This document shows positions 1-8,559 of a stretch of DNA of 64,000 nt, piece after piece. The number at the start of each line of letters is the position of its first letter. The stretch's first letter is position 1. The notes below the pieces were generated by a model. That model saw only the letters and a program-made list of their open reading frames with translations. It searched no databases and was not told the DNA's origin. The position numbers and the translations under genes are program-made. This stretch comes from JBMNGH01 sp050949725 (GTDB taxonomy: Bacteria > Bacillota > Thermosediminibacteria > Thermosediminibacterales > Tepidanaerobacteraceae): contig JBMNGH010000006.1 of assembly GCA_050949725.1 (NCBI GenBank), forward strand, positions 124,001 through 188,000, read 5' to 3'.

Positions 1-60
1 TATTTTTGTCTCAAACAATATTAATTATAAACCAAACATTATGTTATATCAATAATTTCG

Positions 61-85
61 AATGACCGGTTAAAGACCGGTCATT
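61..85 (-). terminator. Inverted repeat at the 3' end of the VWA gene, possible terminator
   Basis: Two perfect 10-bp arms (AATGACCGGT and ACCGGTCATT) are separated by 5 nt and touch the stop codon of the VWA gene. On the minus strand the hairpin is not followed by a strong T-tract, so it may be an mRNA 3'-end stabiliser or a weak terminator. Confidence 0.5.
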
Positions 86-1737
86 TAACAATGCAGCTGT
101 CCGCTTTTTTTAGTAATGTTTATAAGGGAATCCCTATCCAATTCGTCTAAAATAAACAATTTTCCTTTGGCTGCGGTAGTTATTTTCATCAGACAAGTTT
201 TATTTGGTGCAAGGCCTATACAGCAAAAATCACACCCTATTTTATAAATGTTTTTCGCTGCTTTTATAGCATCTTCAATCGGATCAGAAGACCATAGGGA
301 AACGGTCGGAATCCCATCTGTTATCAATATGATAAGCGGGTTTCTTATATGGTTTGAGGTCGTATAAGAAATTCCCTGATGCAATGCTAATGCCAGTGGC
401 GTTAGGCCTTCTGAAGTAATTTCGTTTAAGCCCTTGTCAACAATGGAAAAATTTTTTGTAAATGGAACTTTAATTTTAACCTCTTTATCCTGAAACGCCA
501 AAACGCTTATCCTTCTTCCATATTTTAACACCAAGTGTTTTGCAAGGTATTTGGCGTTTTTGATTCGTTTTCCCGCCATACTAGCACTCGAGTCAATCAG
601 CAGGCATATATCCTGAGCGGTTGCTTTCCTCTTTTTTATTGTTACAAGGTCTTTATCATCTACATAAAAATCAGTATTTTCAAAGTGGCTCCTGGCCAAT
701 GAATTTTTTAGTGTCGAGCTAACATCAAGCTCTTCGAGCCCATCTTCAGTGCAATATGGTCTGCTGATTGTTTTATGGCTCAGTATACTCGACTTGGGTC
801 TTGTTTTCAAATAGGTTATTTTGTGACAGGATTTTGCATTTTGAGTCTGTTTGTTCAATAGTTTTTTCAATACAAGCTGAAATTCTTTATATTTATTCCG
901 CATATAATCTCTCAGCAATTTGCCTCTAGGCGTCAATGAATATTTATTATGTTTATATTGTATAAAATGCCTTTCTTTTAATTGTTTTACTATTTCATCG
1001 TAATCACATATCCTTCTTTTAATTTCAAGCTCATTAATACTTCCCTGGACAATTTCTCCTTTATCTATTTCAGATAGTACATCACAAATTCCTTCAAGGC
1101 TTTCATAACGTTCTATCATTGAAATAGCTTCTTCATGTAGATTTTGGTACTTATCATCAGTACAATTTTGCCTTAAACGTGAATCTGAGTCAGAACAATA
1201 TGGTGATAAATCAACAGGAGAGTTACCTATGCAATTTACTATTTTTTCTACCTTGCGCAGTTCTATTCCCTGCCTCATTAAGCTTTCTTCTACTTTCTCG
1301 ACTAGCAAAAACACTGAATCGAGCTTTTCGTCAGAAATGAGTGCAGCTATATGCACATGGTTGAGATGATTATTGATAAGGTTTTCAGTTGCATAATTCA
1401 AATTGCCAGTAATACTTCCTCCTCCACCTGATGTCATTACATCAATATAACTGAGAATGTCATGAAATTTACTTTCCGATAACGCCAGTATTAAATCTTT
1501 TGCCATACTTTTTACATCTATTATTGAAACCTCGTGAAATAAATCTATGTGTATTACCTCATCCAGGTTATATCTGTGGTAAAAAATCCTGCCTGCATCC
1601 GTATTCGTAATTATATTGACGACTTCGGGATTGATCGGGCTGGTTGAGTGTACTTTTCTACTCACAACTGAGGTATGGCCTATCCTGACACCGTTGCCTG
1701 CAGATAGGCTGTGTTTTAATTTTTCCACATGTGTCAT
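85..1737 (-). CDS. VWA-domain protein (ChlD/BchD-like partner of a MoxR-type ATPase)
   Basis: A 550-residue cytoplasmic protein without membrane segment. The C-terminal part (about 374-550) is a von Willebrand A domain: the MIDAS motif DSSAS lies at residues 382-386 and a later LIILITDG strand matches the fold. The first 370 residues match no family I can name; they include a glycine run (GGGG near 104) and cysteines around 169, 181, 192 and 218. Its ATG overlaps the stop of the preceding AAA+ gene by 4 bp (ATGA), so the two are translationally coupled. MoxR-AAA/VWA pairs act as metal-insertion or protein-remodelling chaperones (Mg-chelatase I/D, CoxD/CoxE, RavA/ViaA). The substrate here is unknown and no obvious client is next door. 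Confidence 0.8.
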   Translation of the reverse strand: MTHVEKLKHSLSAGNGVRIGHTSVVSRKVHSTSPINPEVVNIITNTDAGRIFYHRYNLDEVIHIDLFHEVSIIDVKSMAKDLILALSESKFHDILSYIDVMTSGGGGSITGNLNYATENLINNHLNHVHIAALISDEKLDSVFLLVEKVEESLMRQGIELRKVEKIVNCIGNSPVDLSPYCSDSDSRLRQNCTDDKYQNLHEEAISMIERYESLEGICDVLSEIDKGEIVQGSINELEIKRRICDYDEIVKQLKERHFIQYKHNKYSLTPRGKLLRDYMRNKYKEFQLVLKKLLNKQTQNAKSCHKITYLKTRPKSSILSHKTISRPYCTEDGLEELDVSSTLKNSLARSHFENTDFYVDDKDLVTIKKRKATAQDICLLIDSSASMAGKRIKNAKYLAKHLVLKYGRRISVLAFQDKEVKIKVPFTKNFSIVDKGLNEITSEGLTPLALALHQGISYTTSNHIRNPLIILITDGIPTVSLWSSDPIEDAIKAAKNIYKIGCDFCCIGLAPNKTCLMKITTAAKGKLFILDELDRDSLINITKKSGQLHC

Positions 1738-3053
1738 TTGTTAAGCTCCTCTTCTGTTTTTACATACTCTTTTGAACTCAATTCCCTTATATGGATCGCT
1801 TTATTACAAGGTGCTTTTACCTTTATGCCCTGAAAATTACTTGTTGTCTTTTTGTTGTCATGGTTGAAGTTGAATCTGAATCCTTTTTTTAAATATGAAT
1901 AAAGTTTTGATAAAGGGCTTTCATATTTATCTTTGAAAGCATTAATGGCATTGTTTTGGGATTCATTTGGAAGTGTTGGCACTGCTATGTTTTCCGACTG
2001 ACTGCTGAATAATTGTTTATTATGCGGGAATTCTTTTTTTGTTTGTTCTATATTCTTTAAAATTTCATTTAACAGTTTTGTATCTGTGCGATGCTTTAAT
2101 GAATATTTCGTCATCACCAGAACATCATCTATATTTGGATTTCTTTTCATAAAAGCAGCCCTTAATTTAACCCCTAAAAGTATTGCTTCAACACCTCTCA
2201 GGCTCTCGATACCAAAATCCACATACAGTGATGCCAACAAGTCTTTAATTTCTTCAGGGTATGAAATACCTTTCACAATATCTGAAGCAGCTAGAATCGA
2301 GCTGGTATGCTCTAATGACTTTTCATCATAGATTGATTGTTCTTTAAAATCCAAAATGGATTTTATAACATCAACATCCTGTGGTCTCTCCACATCTATT
2401 GTGAAGTCAAACCTATCGGAAAGCTGTTTCCTAATATCTTCTAAAGGCCCAGGATCTTCATCAGGATTTGATGCTGCCCACACACAGACTTGAACGGGAA
2501 TATCGAAAACCGGAAAACCAATCTCTTCAATTTGAATTCTCCCGGGCTTTGTACCCATTACGTCTAGAAGCATGTCTACTATTTCAGGTGAAATATCTGC
2601 TATTCGGTTTATTTCATCGACAAAAATAATACCTCTGTTAGCTTTGGGGATTGTCCCCAGCAAAATTGCTGCTTCAGGATTTTGTCTTGATAATAGTTTT
2701 TTTATATCTATACTACCGGCAATCGTCCCCTTTTTTGCACCAGGTGATATTTCCAGAAAAGGCATTTCTATTACTTCAATCCCAATTTTGTTTATTTCTT
2801 TTTTCGATAGGTATTTATGCTCTGGACATTGCGGTCTGTCCGGGTCACAATTAAATATGCAACCTTTTATCCTCTTTATTTTGGGGAGAATTTGTTTCGA
2901 GGCTCTTATAATTGTCGTCTTACCTGTTCCCCTCAAACCTTCCACATGAAAATGTACTGGTGTGCCTTGCAATGCACCGAGAATAGATATGTCAATAAGA
3001 TCAAACAAGGGGGTATTTCCTTGATGTCTTATAAGTTGAGAAAATCTTTTCAT
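1734..3053 (-). CDS. AAA+ ATPase of the MoxR / magnesium-chelatase subunit I type
   Basis: A 439-residue ATPase. Walker A is GLRGTGKT (39-46) and Walker B is GIIFVDEI (141-148); the arrangement of inserts fits the ChlI/MoxR clade. Between them C65, C69, C76 and H79 sit in a short loop that could bind a metal, as seen in other ChlI-like proteins. The first gene of a two-gene unit with the VWA protein, it is preceded by a good ribosome site (GGAGG 7 nt before ATG) and lies just after the terminator of the phasin-like gene. The last ~80 residues, after the AAA+ lid, are poorly conserved in composition. Likely works as a hexameric motor for the VWA partner; a role in tetrapyrrole metal chelation is not indicated because no tetrapyrrole genes are present. 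Confidence 0.85.
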   Translation of the reverse strand: MKRFSQLIRHQGNTPLFDLIDISILGALQGTPVHFHVEGLRGTGKTTIIRASKQILPKIKRIKGCIFNCDPDRPQCPEHKYLSKKEINKIGIEVIEMPFLEISPGAKKGTIAGSIDIKKLLSRQNPEAAILLGTIPKANRGIIFVDEINRIADISPEIVDMLLDVMGTKPGRIQIEEIGFPVFDIPVQVCVWAASNPDEDPGPLEDIRKQLSDRFDFTIDVERPQDVDVIKSILDFKEQSIYDEKSLEHTSSILAASDIVKGISYPEEIKDLLASLYVDFGIESLRGVEAILLGVKLRAAFMKRNPNIDDVLVMTKYSLKHRTDTKLLNEILKNIEQTKKEFPHNKQLFSSQSENIAVPTLPNESQNNAINAFKDKYESPLSKLYSYLKKGFRFNFNHDNKKTTSNFQGIKVKAPCNKAIHIRELSSKEYVKTEEELNK

Positions 3054-3115
3054 GTAAAATCCTCCATGAGTTGTTTTGTTCCTTTTTATATTTTGCCGAA
3101 ATAATGTTTTTTTAA

Positions 3116-3140
3116 TAAAAAAAAGAGGTCTAAACCTCTT
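3116..3140 (-). terminator. Rho-independent terminator after the phasin-like gene
   Basis: On the minus strand AAGAGGT, a 4-nt loop and ACCTCTT are followed by a run of T. The stem overlaps the stop codon of the phasin-like gene and separates it from the AAA+/VWA pair. Confidence 0.75.
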
Positions 3141-3438
3141 CTTCCTTGTCAGTAATATTATATTTCATTTCCAGTTTTTCCAGTCTCTGTTTAATATCAT
3201 CCAGTTCTGACTGCCTGACCAGATTCATTGATGATATCATATTTTCAACTTGCTCCTGGATCCTTTGTCTTAGCTTATCCCTTTCTTCCTGCATCCGGTC
3301 AAGGATATTGTTTAAGGCATCCTTCCCCTCTTCTGAAGATAACTCTCCTCTCTTTACAAGCTCACTTACAAGTTCTTCAGCTTTTTCTCTGGTTATAGTA
3401 ACAAGTCCCAAACCGGCATAAAGAATCTGCTTTAGCAC
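3130..3438 (-). CDS. Phasin-like / polyhydroxyalkanoate-granule-type coiled-coil protein
   Basis: A 102-residue protein with the pattern of the clostridial phasin-family small proteins: a short hydrophobic N-terminus (about 1-14), then a KAEELVSELVKRGELS segment followed by a long charged helix predicted to form a coiled coil (about 45-95). Such proteins resemble PhaF/phasins by sequence, but no PHA synthesis gene is present, so a granule role is only a family label. It follows secF by 16 bp and is closed by a terminator, so it is probably the last gene of the secD-secF transcript. Confidence 0.65.
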   Translation of the reverse strand: MLKQILYAGLGLVTITREKAEELVSELVKRGELSSEEGKDALNNILDRMQEERDKLRQRIQEQVENMISSMNLVRQSELDDIKQRLEKLEMKYNITDKEEEV

Positions 3439-3454
3439 TTAAATATCACCTCAC

Positions 3455-4327
3455 TTATACTTTTACTGGTTTAGTATTCTTTCTTAATAGCGACCAAATT
3501 GGGTTGGCAATGAAAATCGACGAATAAGTGCCGCTTACTATACCGATTATAAGCGCAAGCGCAAAGTCTTTTATCGTTTCCCCACCGAACAAGAAAAGCA
3601 TTGTAATTGTGATCAGTGTAGTAAGGGAAGTATTGATTGTCCTTGACATGGTCTGTGTAATGCTTTTGTCAGCAAGTTCATCAAACGAAACTTTACTCGT
3701 AACTTTTAAGTTTTCCCTTATCCGGTCAAATATTACGATTGTATCATTTATTGAATATCCCACGATCGTGAGCAATGCGGCAATAAATGTAATGTCCAAC
3801 GGCAATCTAAAAACTGCAAAAAGGCTTATAAGAATAAGAACATCGTGTATCAATGCGACAATTGCAGCAACGGCAGACCTGAACTCGAACCTGAATGATA
3901 TATAGATAAGCATTCCGATATTTGCCAAAATGAGCGCTATGACAGCTTTTCGCTGAAGCTCTTTGCCTATTATGGCATCGACCTTGTCGGTCCTTACAAG
4001 CTCAATATTATGCCATTTTTGTTTAAGTTCATTTGTTATCTCATTTTGCTGTTCTGCCCCGAGAGGAATCGTCCTTAAAATCAATTCCTGCTCATCGTCG
4101 CCAGCCTTCTTGGCTTCAAAATCTTTTAGATCTAATTTATTTAATATGTTCCTGACGTCATCAAGGCTGTAAGATTGGTGAATATCGTAATGAAGGACAC
4201 TTCCTCCCGTAAAATCTGTTCCCCAATTCAACCCACGCACTGCCATTGAAATTAAGCCCACTGCAATTACAACAAGGGAAATGCAAAACCATAACCATTT
4301 TCTATCCATTATTTTATATAGTTTCAA
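3455..4327 (-). CDS. secF: Protein translocase subunit SecF
   Basis: A 290-residue membrane protein, normal length for SecF. It shows an N-terminal membrane helix (about 10-28), the periplasmic domain beginning GTDFTGG (about 36-42), and five further helices with the family motifs YSINDTIVIFDRIREN (about 190-205) and SRTINTSLTT. It partners SecD in the proton-driven SecDF complex that assists SecYEG during late translocation. It starts 13 bp after secD and belongs to the same transcript. All core motifs are intact, in contrast to the frameshift in secD. Confidence 0.96.
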   Translation of the reverse strand: MKLYKIMDRKWLWFCISLVVIAVGLISMAVRGLNWGTDFTGGSVLHYDIHQSYSLDDVRNILNKLDLKDFEAKKAGDDEQELILRTIPLGAEQQNEITNELKQKWHNIELVRTDKVDAIIGKELQRKAVIALILANIGMLIYISFRFEFRSAVAAIVALIHDVLILISLFAVFRLPLDITFIAALLTIVGYSINDTIVIFDRIRENLKVTSKVSFDELADKSITQTMSRTINTSLTTLITITMLFLFGGETIKDFALALIIGIVSGTYSSIFIANPIWSLLRKNTKPVKV

Positions 4328-4340
4328 CTTTTAACACCTC

Positions 4341-5583
4341 TTATACGCCAAATATTTTCAAATTTTTAAACCACCCGGTGCTGACCAAGTCTTTTAATAA
4401 AAAACGAGATACTACAACTGCTGTAAACAAACTAGTCAAAATGCCGATAATCAATGTAACCGCAAAGCCCTTGATAGGACCCGATCCAAAGTAGAGCAAC
4501 ACAGCAGCGGCAATTATTGTTGTTATATTGGAATCTAGTATTGTTGAGAGTGCCATATGGAAACCAGAATCCAAAGATGCCCTCAATGTTTTTCCCTTCT
4601 TTATTTCTTCCTTTATTCTTTCAAATATCAGAATATTTGCATCTACAGCCATCCCAATAGATAAAATGAATCCAGCTATTCCCGGAAGGGTTAAAGTTGC
4701 TCCTATAGATACAAATATAGTAAGTACAAGCATAATATATATAATCAGTGAGATATCAGCAACTAGTCCTGGTAATCGATAGTATATAAGTATAAACAGC
4801 AACAGGAGAACAATGCCTATCGTCCCTGCCTTTATGCTCTTAGCCAGAGAATCAGCACCAAGTGTGGGCCCTACAGTTAATATTTGCTTTTGTTCAAGGT
4901 CCACGGGAAGTGCTCCTGCCCTTATCAAGGTGGCGAGCTCACCAGCATGTTCAATACTGGGAAGGCCGGTTATTACCGCCTCACCATTTTCAATAACCGC
5001 CTGGACTTCCGGGGCTGATATTATCTGCTGATCCAATTTTATAGCAATTTGCTCTTCAAAATACTTAGCTGTAGCTTCTGCAAACTTTTTTGCTCCTTCT
5101 CTATTAAGTTTCAAGCTGACCATGGGTTCACCTTGTTCACCGTATACTGCTTTTGCATCACTAACATCGTCACCCGTTAAAATGAGGCTATCGTCAGGTC
5201 CAACAAATTCTAGTGAAGCTGTTTTCCCTATGATTTCTAATGCTTTCTGTGAATCTTTTACCCCGGGCAGTTCGACCTGTATTCGGTTTTCGCCTTGCTT
5301 AGCTATTACCGGTTCAGCAACGCCCAACTGATCTACTCTGCCCCTTATAACTTCAACAGCCCCGTCCATCTTCTCCTTAGTTATATTTTCCCCTTCTTTA
5401 GGTTTTGCTTCGAGCAATACATATACCCCGCCCCTCAAATCTAGGCCAAGGTTTATTGCGTCCCTGAGGGGGATTATCTCTGTAAGCGCCGATTTTAAAA
5501 CCGAATAAAAGTGAGTAGGCAAGAAATGCAGCTAATCCTAATATGATAACAAATCGGACTATGCTTTTTTTCTTAATGTCCAT
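4341..5583 (-). pseudogene. secD: Protein translocase subunit SecD, interrupted by a single-base frameshift
   Basis: The main reading frame (4341 to about 5480) carries all of SecD after the first membrane helix: NLGLDLRGGVYVLLEA, the P1 domain and the C-terminal helices with SIGMAVDANILIFERIKEE. The expected first membrane helix is encoded just upstream in another frame, starting at an ATG at 5583 with a strong ribosome site (GGAGGAAG) and reading MDIKKKSIVRFVIILG. The two frames join if one base is removed between 5468 and 5482, either in a run of five C or next to the TAC codon. The downstream frame has only a TTG at 5522 without ribosome site. So either the strain lacks full-length SecD, or the sequence contains an indel error. 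Restored length is about 413 residues, normal for the family. Confidence 0.85.
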
Positions 5584-5622
5584 CGTGGTTCTTCCTCCGA
5601 TCCTACTTTTTCTGTGGATTTA

Positions 5623-5652
5623 ATTATATCCCTCACTTGTCATGATTGTCAA
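5623..5652 (-). promoter_or_regulatory. Sigma-A promoter for secD-secF
   Basis: Perfect consensus boxes on the minus strand: TTGACA (5652-5647) and TATAAT (5628-5623) with an 18-bp spacer, 40 bp before the secD ATG. It lies downstream of the scfA terminator, so secDF is transcribed on its own. Confidence 0.85.
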
Positions 5653-5669
5653 TGATGCAGGAGATTAAT

Positions 5670-5692
5670 AAAAAAAGGGCCAAGAAGGCCCG
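5670..5692 (-). terminator. Rho-independent terminator directly after scfA
   Basis: Minus strand GGGCC, loop TTCTT, GGCCC, then seven T. It starts 9 bp after the scfA stop codon and closes that transcript before the secDF promoter. Confidence 0.9.
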
Positions 5693-5700
5693 ACGATGTA

Positions 5701-5850
5701 TCATTGGTTTTGTTTGCAAATTTGATTTGCCACAGTACAAGATGTCTTACATGCAGACTGACAAGATGATCGACACTCTCCGCAACCTTTATTGGAATTA
5801 ATGTCTTTACTGGCAACATTACCCTTATGTATGATCTTAATGTGCTTCAT
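5701..5850 (-). CDS. scfA: Six-cysteine-in-forty-five (SCIFF) ranthipeptide precursor
   Basis: A 49-residue peptide gene beginning MKHIKIIHKGNV, with cysteines at 23, 26, 30, 34, 38 and 45 and the family signature CRSSCQSACKTSC. It has a very strong ribosome site (GGAGGAGG, 7 nt spacing). SCIFF peptides are near-universal in Clostridia; a radical-SAM/SPASM enzyme (ScfB) normally encoded next to the precursor forms Cys-to-Thr thioether bridges, and the product is thought to act as a signal. Synteny with a TIGR04086-type gene and yajC upstream and secD downstream is the family's usual place. What is missing is scfB: after scfA come only a terminator and the secD promoter. Either the maturase is elsewhere in the genome or this precursor is orphaned. 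Confidence 0.93.
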   Translation of the reverse strand: MKHIKIIHKGNVASKDINSNKGCGECRSSCQSACKTSCTVANQICKQNQ

Positions 5851-5944
5851 TCTTAAACCTCCTCCACTTTCTAAGATAAATGGAATAAATGCTAGAAAAG
5901 TAGAATATTGTATTTTGTCTTAGGAAAAAGATTAGTGTTTTTTT

Positions 5945-6331
5945 TTACAAATTAACACCTAAGATCCCTGATACAACACCTAATGCAAACCCTACAAATA
6001 AGTCTATTGCTGTTTCAAGGCCTTGCGGGACGGATGATATTACGAAAATTCGTATGAGAAGGAGTATCCCCATATATAGAAACCCTATCACCCCCCCGTG
6101 TAACCATCCCATATTCTCCAAGCCCCTGGTTGCTCTGATTCCACTTAGAATAATACTTACAGCACTGATGATTACAATTAAGGATGGTATAACACCTTCT
6201 GAAAGACTAGTAAAAAATAGTACTCCTCCCAAAATTAGAAACAGCAATAAAGTCAACACATATGCAAACAAAACCCCTTTAAAGATCTGCAGATGGTTTA
6301 TCTTGCGCCTTTTGTCTAAAGAAGTCTTCAT
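5945..6331 (-). CDS. TIGR04086-type four-helix membrane protein
   Basis: A 128-residue protein with four predicted membrane helices (about 18-40, 46-65, 74-95, 103-127) and a basic N-terminus. Length, helix spacing and place (between yajC and the SCIFF gene) match the TIGR04086 family, which co-occurs with SCIFF peptides and their maturases in Clostridia; a role in export or sensing of the peptide has been suspected but is not established. The ATG at 6331 has a clear ribosome site (AAGGAGGTCGG). Confidence 0.75.
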   Translation of the reverse strand: MKTSLDKRRKINHLQIFKGVLFAYVLTLLLFLILGGVLFFTSLSEGVIPSLIVIISAVSIILSGIRATRGLENMGWLHGGVIGFLYMGILLLIRIFVISSVPQGLETAIDLFVGFALGVVSGILGVNL

Positions 6332-6389
6332 TTTACCGACCTCCTTTTTATTACTACTTTATTTCAAAAAGGAGGTCGAATATGACAAG

Positions 6390-6416
6390 AAAAGCAGAAG
6401 ATTCTCCTGCTTTTTC
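6390..6416. terminator. Hairpin terminator between yajC and the TIGR04086-type gene
   Basis: AGCAG (6393-6397) and CTGCT (6407-6411) flanked by A and T runs form a short hairpin with tails on both strands; it lies just after the yajC stop codon. Confidence 0.6.
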
Positions 6417-6422
6417 TAGTCA

Positions 6423-6704
6423 TCATTTAGCTTTTTCTGTGTTTTTCAAAACATTACCTATAGCAGAACGGGTAACTTTAATTTTTAGTTTGTCTCCTAA
6501 TTCGAGAGTAACTACATCCTCTTTGATATTCAATATTCTACCATAAATACCTCCGATCGTAATAATGTCATCTCCTTCTTTTAAATTTGATAACATGATT
6601 TTACGATCTTTTTCCCTTTTTTGTTGAGGTCTGATCGCCATAAAGTAAAAAATCGCAAATATTACTATTAATGGTCCAAATTGCTGTAAGACTGCTAGAT
6701 CCAA
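6423..6704 (-). CDS. yajC: Preprotein translocase accessory subunit YajC
   Basis: A 93-residue protein with one N-terminal membrane helix (about 8-24), followed by the family motif RPQQKREK and a small cytoplasmic domain with LKEGDDIITIGGIYG (about 42-56). YajC binds SecDF and stimulates translocation. The start is a TTG at 6704 with an AAAGGATGG ribosome site. It stands 82 bp downstream of tgt, the usual tgt-yajC-secDF order of bacteria, though here the scfA locus intervenes before secD. Confidence 0.93.
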   Translation of the reverse strand: MDLAVLQQFGPLIVIFAIFYFMAIRPQQKREKDRKIMLSNLKEGDDIITIGGIYGRILNIKEDVVTLELGDKLKIKVTRSAIGNVLKNTEKAK

Positions 6705-6786
6705 ACTGATATACCATCCTTTCTGTTAGATTTTAATAATATTAATTCTATGTAAAAGAAAAAAATCCTTTTATAAAGCCAAATTA

Positions 6787-7896
6787 TTATTTAGAATACC
6801 CAAATTTCCTGAAGAAATCAGATTTATAATCCTCAAAACAGTCAGCTTTTATAGAATCTCTAATCCGGCTTAATAGCTTTAATAAAAAATATAGGTTGTG
6901 TATCGTCGTAAGCCTTATGCCTAGAATTTCATTAGTATTTAATAGATGCCGTATATAAGCTCTAGTGTAGTTTTTGCATACGTAACAATCGCATTCAGTA
7001 TCAATCGGAGAAAAATCTCGAGCATATTTGGCATTTCTGACGGTTATTTTCCCTTTGTCAGTATATACCGTCCCGTGTCTTGCAATTCTAGTTGGCAAAA
7101 CACAATCAAACATATCTATACCACGAAGCACACCCTGGAAAACATCGTCGGGAGCCCCTACTCCCATTAGGTAACGTGGCTTATCTTGCGGCAAAATCGG
7201 GACCGTATTGTCCAAGACTGTATACATCTCTTCTTTAGTTTCTCCAACACTCAATCCCCCAACCGCATACCCTTCAAAATCTAAAGCAACCAAATCTTTA
7301 GCGCTTTTCTGACGGAGATTGCTGTATACACCCCCTTGGACTATTCCAAAAAGGGTTTGTGCTGGATTACTATGTGCTTTTTGGCACCGTTCGGCCCATC
7401 TCGTAGTCCTTTCAACAGATTTATTAACATATTCGTAATCTGCGGGATATGGAATGCACTCATCAAACGCCATAATAATGTCTGCTCCAAGGGCATTTTG
7501 AATCCGAATTGATTCCTCTGGGCCAATAAAATGGAATGATCCATCAATATGTGATTTAAAAGAAACCCCCTCTTCCCTGATTTGTCTTAGGTCAGCGAGG
7601 CTAAAAACTTGAAAGCCCCCACTATCCGTTAATATTGTCTCATCCCAATTCATGAATTTATGCAAACCGCCTGCCTCTTTAATGAGTTCATGACCTGGCC
7701 TAAGGTATAAATGATATGTGTTGCTTAGAATTATCTTTGCACCAATACTTTTTAATTCTTCAGGCGTCATTGTCTTGACGGTAGCCTGAGTACCTACCGG
7801 CATAAAAACCGGTGTCTCTATAAAACTGCGGGATGTCTTTAAATGTCCCAATCTAGCAAAACTTTTATTAGAAGTTTTAATTACGTCAAATTTCAT
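6787..7896 (-). CDS. tgt: Queuine tRNA-guanine transglycosylase (Tgt)
   Basis: A 369-residue enzyme that exchanges the wobble guanine of GUN tRNAs for preQ1 in queuosine synthesis. Visible motifs: DSGGFQVFSL with the substrate-binding aspartate (about 91-100), the GG(L)SVGE segment, the nucleophile region GIDMFDCVLPTR (about 258-269), and the zinc site CDCYVC with a downstream histidine (about 303-330). Length is normal. Its start overlaps the previous gene by 11 bp, and queA lies two genes upstream, so the two queuosine genes are in one transcription unit. Confidence 0.97.
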   Translation of the reverse strand: MKFDVIKTSNKSFARLGHLKTSRSFIETPVFMPVGTQATVKTMTPEELKSIGAKIILSNTYHLYLRPGHELIKEAGGLHKFMNWDETILTDSGGFQVFSLADLRQIREEGVSFKSHIDGSFHFIGPEESIRIQNALGADIIMAFDECIPYPADYEYVNKSVERTTRWAERCQKAHSNPAQTLFGIVQGGVYSNLRQKSAKDLVALDFEGYAVGGLSVGETKEEMYTVLDNTVPILPQDKPRYLMGVGAPDDVFQGVLRGIDMFDCVLPTRIARHGTVYTDKGKITVRNAKYARDFSPIDTECDCYVCKNYTRAYIRHLLNTNEILGIRLTTIHNLYFLLKLLSRIRDSIKADCFEDYKSDFFRKFGYSK

Positions 7897-8533
7897 CCAT
7901 TAGACCATCCTCTTCGTTTACTCGGCATACAGATATCCTGTGTATTAAATCATTTTCCATTGATAAGATATTAATTTCCGCATCTGCAATTCTAATACAT
8001 TTTCCGACAACCGCTTTTTCGCCTCGTTCCTTACACACATGTATAATTGCCCCTCCGATTGTATTGCCCAATTCCTCAGGTATATTAACATCTGCCAATC
8101 GATTAACCTGCTGAATGGGCGTTGCGGGACTGACTGAGAGTCCTTTAGGGATAAAATACTTGCCAGGACTGAATCTTTTGGTTATAAAAAAGAGCAACCC
8201 TATAGCAGCAATGCCAATCAAAATATCAACCATTGTTTTAGATTCAATAATGATTTTCCGGGCAACAGCATATAGTAAAACCTCCATTACACTGGAAGGA
8301 GTATGAGTTACTAGCATTATAACCAGCTCAAGACCTATCACAAGTATTAGTGCATGACCTAAAAAATTCTGCACTACAGAAAATGTTTCTAACGGTGGGG
8401 TTGTATAAAAAACTTTAAAGTACCGTAATAAATCGAGAGAACTTATTATAACTCCTACTACGATAAATACTGCCAATATAACCTCTAGCCAAAAAACACC
8501 TTTTACGAGCTTCTTTGCGAGTTTCCCCTTCAT
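7886..8533 (-). CDS. PsiE-like membrane protein with a C-terminal soluble domain
   Basis: About 215 residues. Four hydrophobic segments (roughly 9-33, 52-80, 86-104 and 106-124) resemble PsiE-family phosphate-starvation proteins, and a soluble domain of about 85 residues follows. I chose the ATG at 8533 because a run of seven G ends 7 nt before it; an ATG at 8551 has no ribosome site. The gene sits between queA and tgt and overlaps tgt by 11 bp, an arrangement that implies co-expression but gives no function. The family assignment rests on hydropathy and a few residues, so it is tentative. Confidence 0.6.
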   Translation of the reverse strand: MKGKLAKKLVKGVFWLEVILAVFIVVGVIISSLDLLRYFKVFYTTPPLETFSVVQNFLGHALILVIGLELVIMLVTHTPSSVMEVLLYAVARKIIIESKTMVDILIGIAAIGLLFFITKRFSPGKYFIPKGLSVSPATPIQQVNRLADVNIPEELGNTIGGAIIHVCKERGEKAVVGKCIRIADAEINILSMENDLIHRISVCRVNEEDGLMDEI

Positions 8534-8559
8534 CAAAACCCCCCCTGCCATTTAAATGG

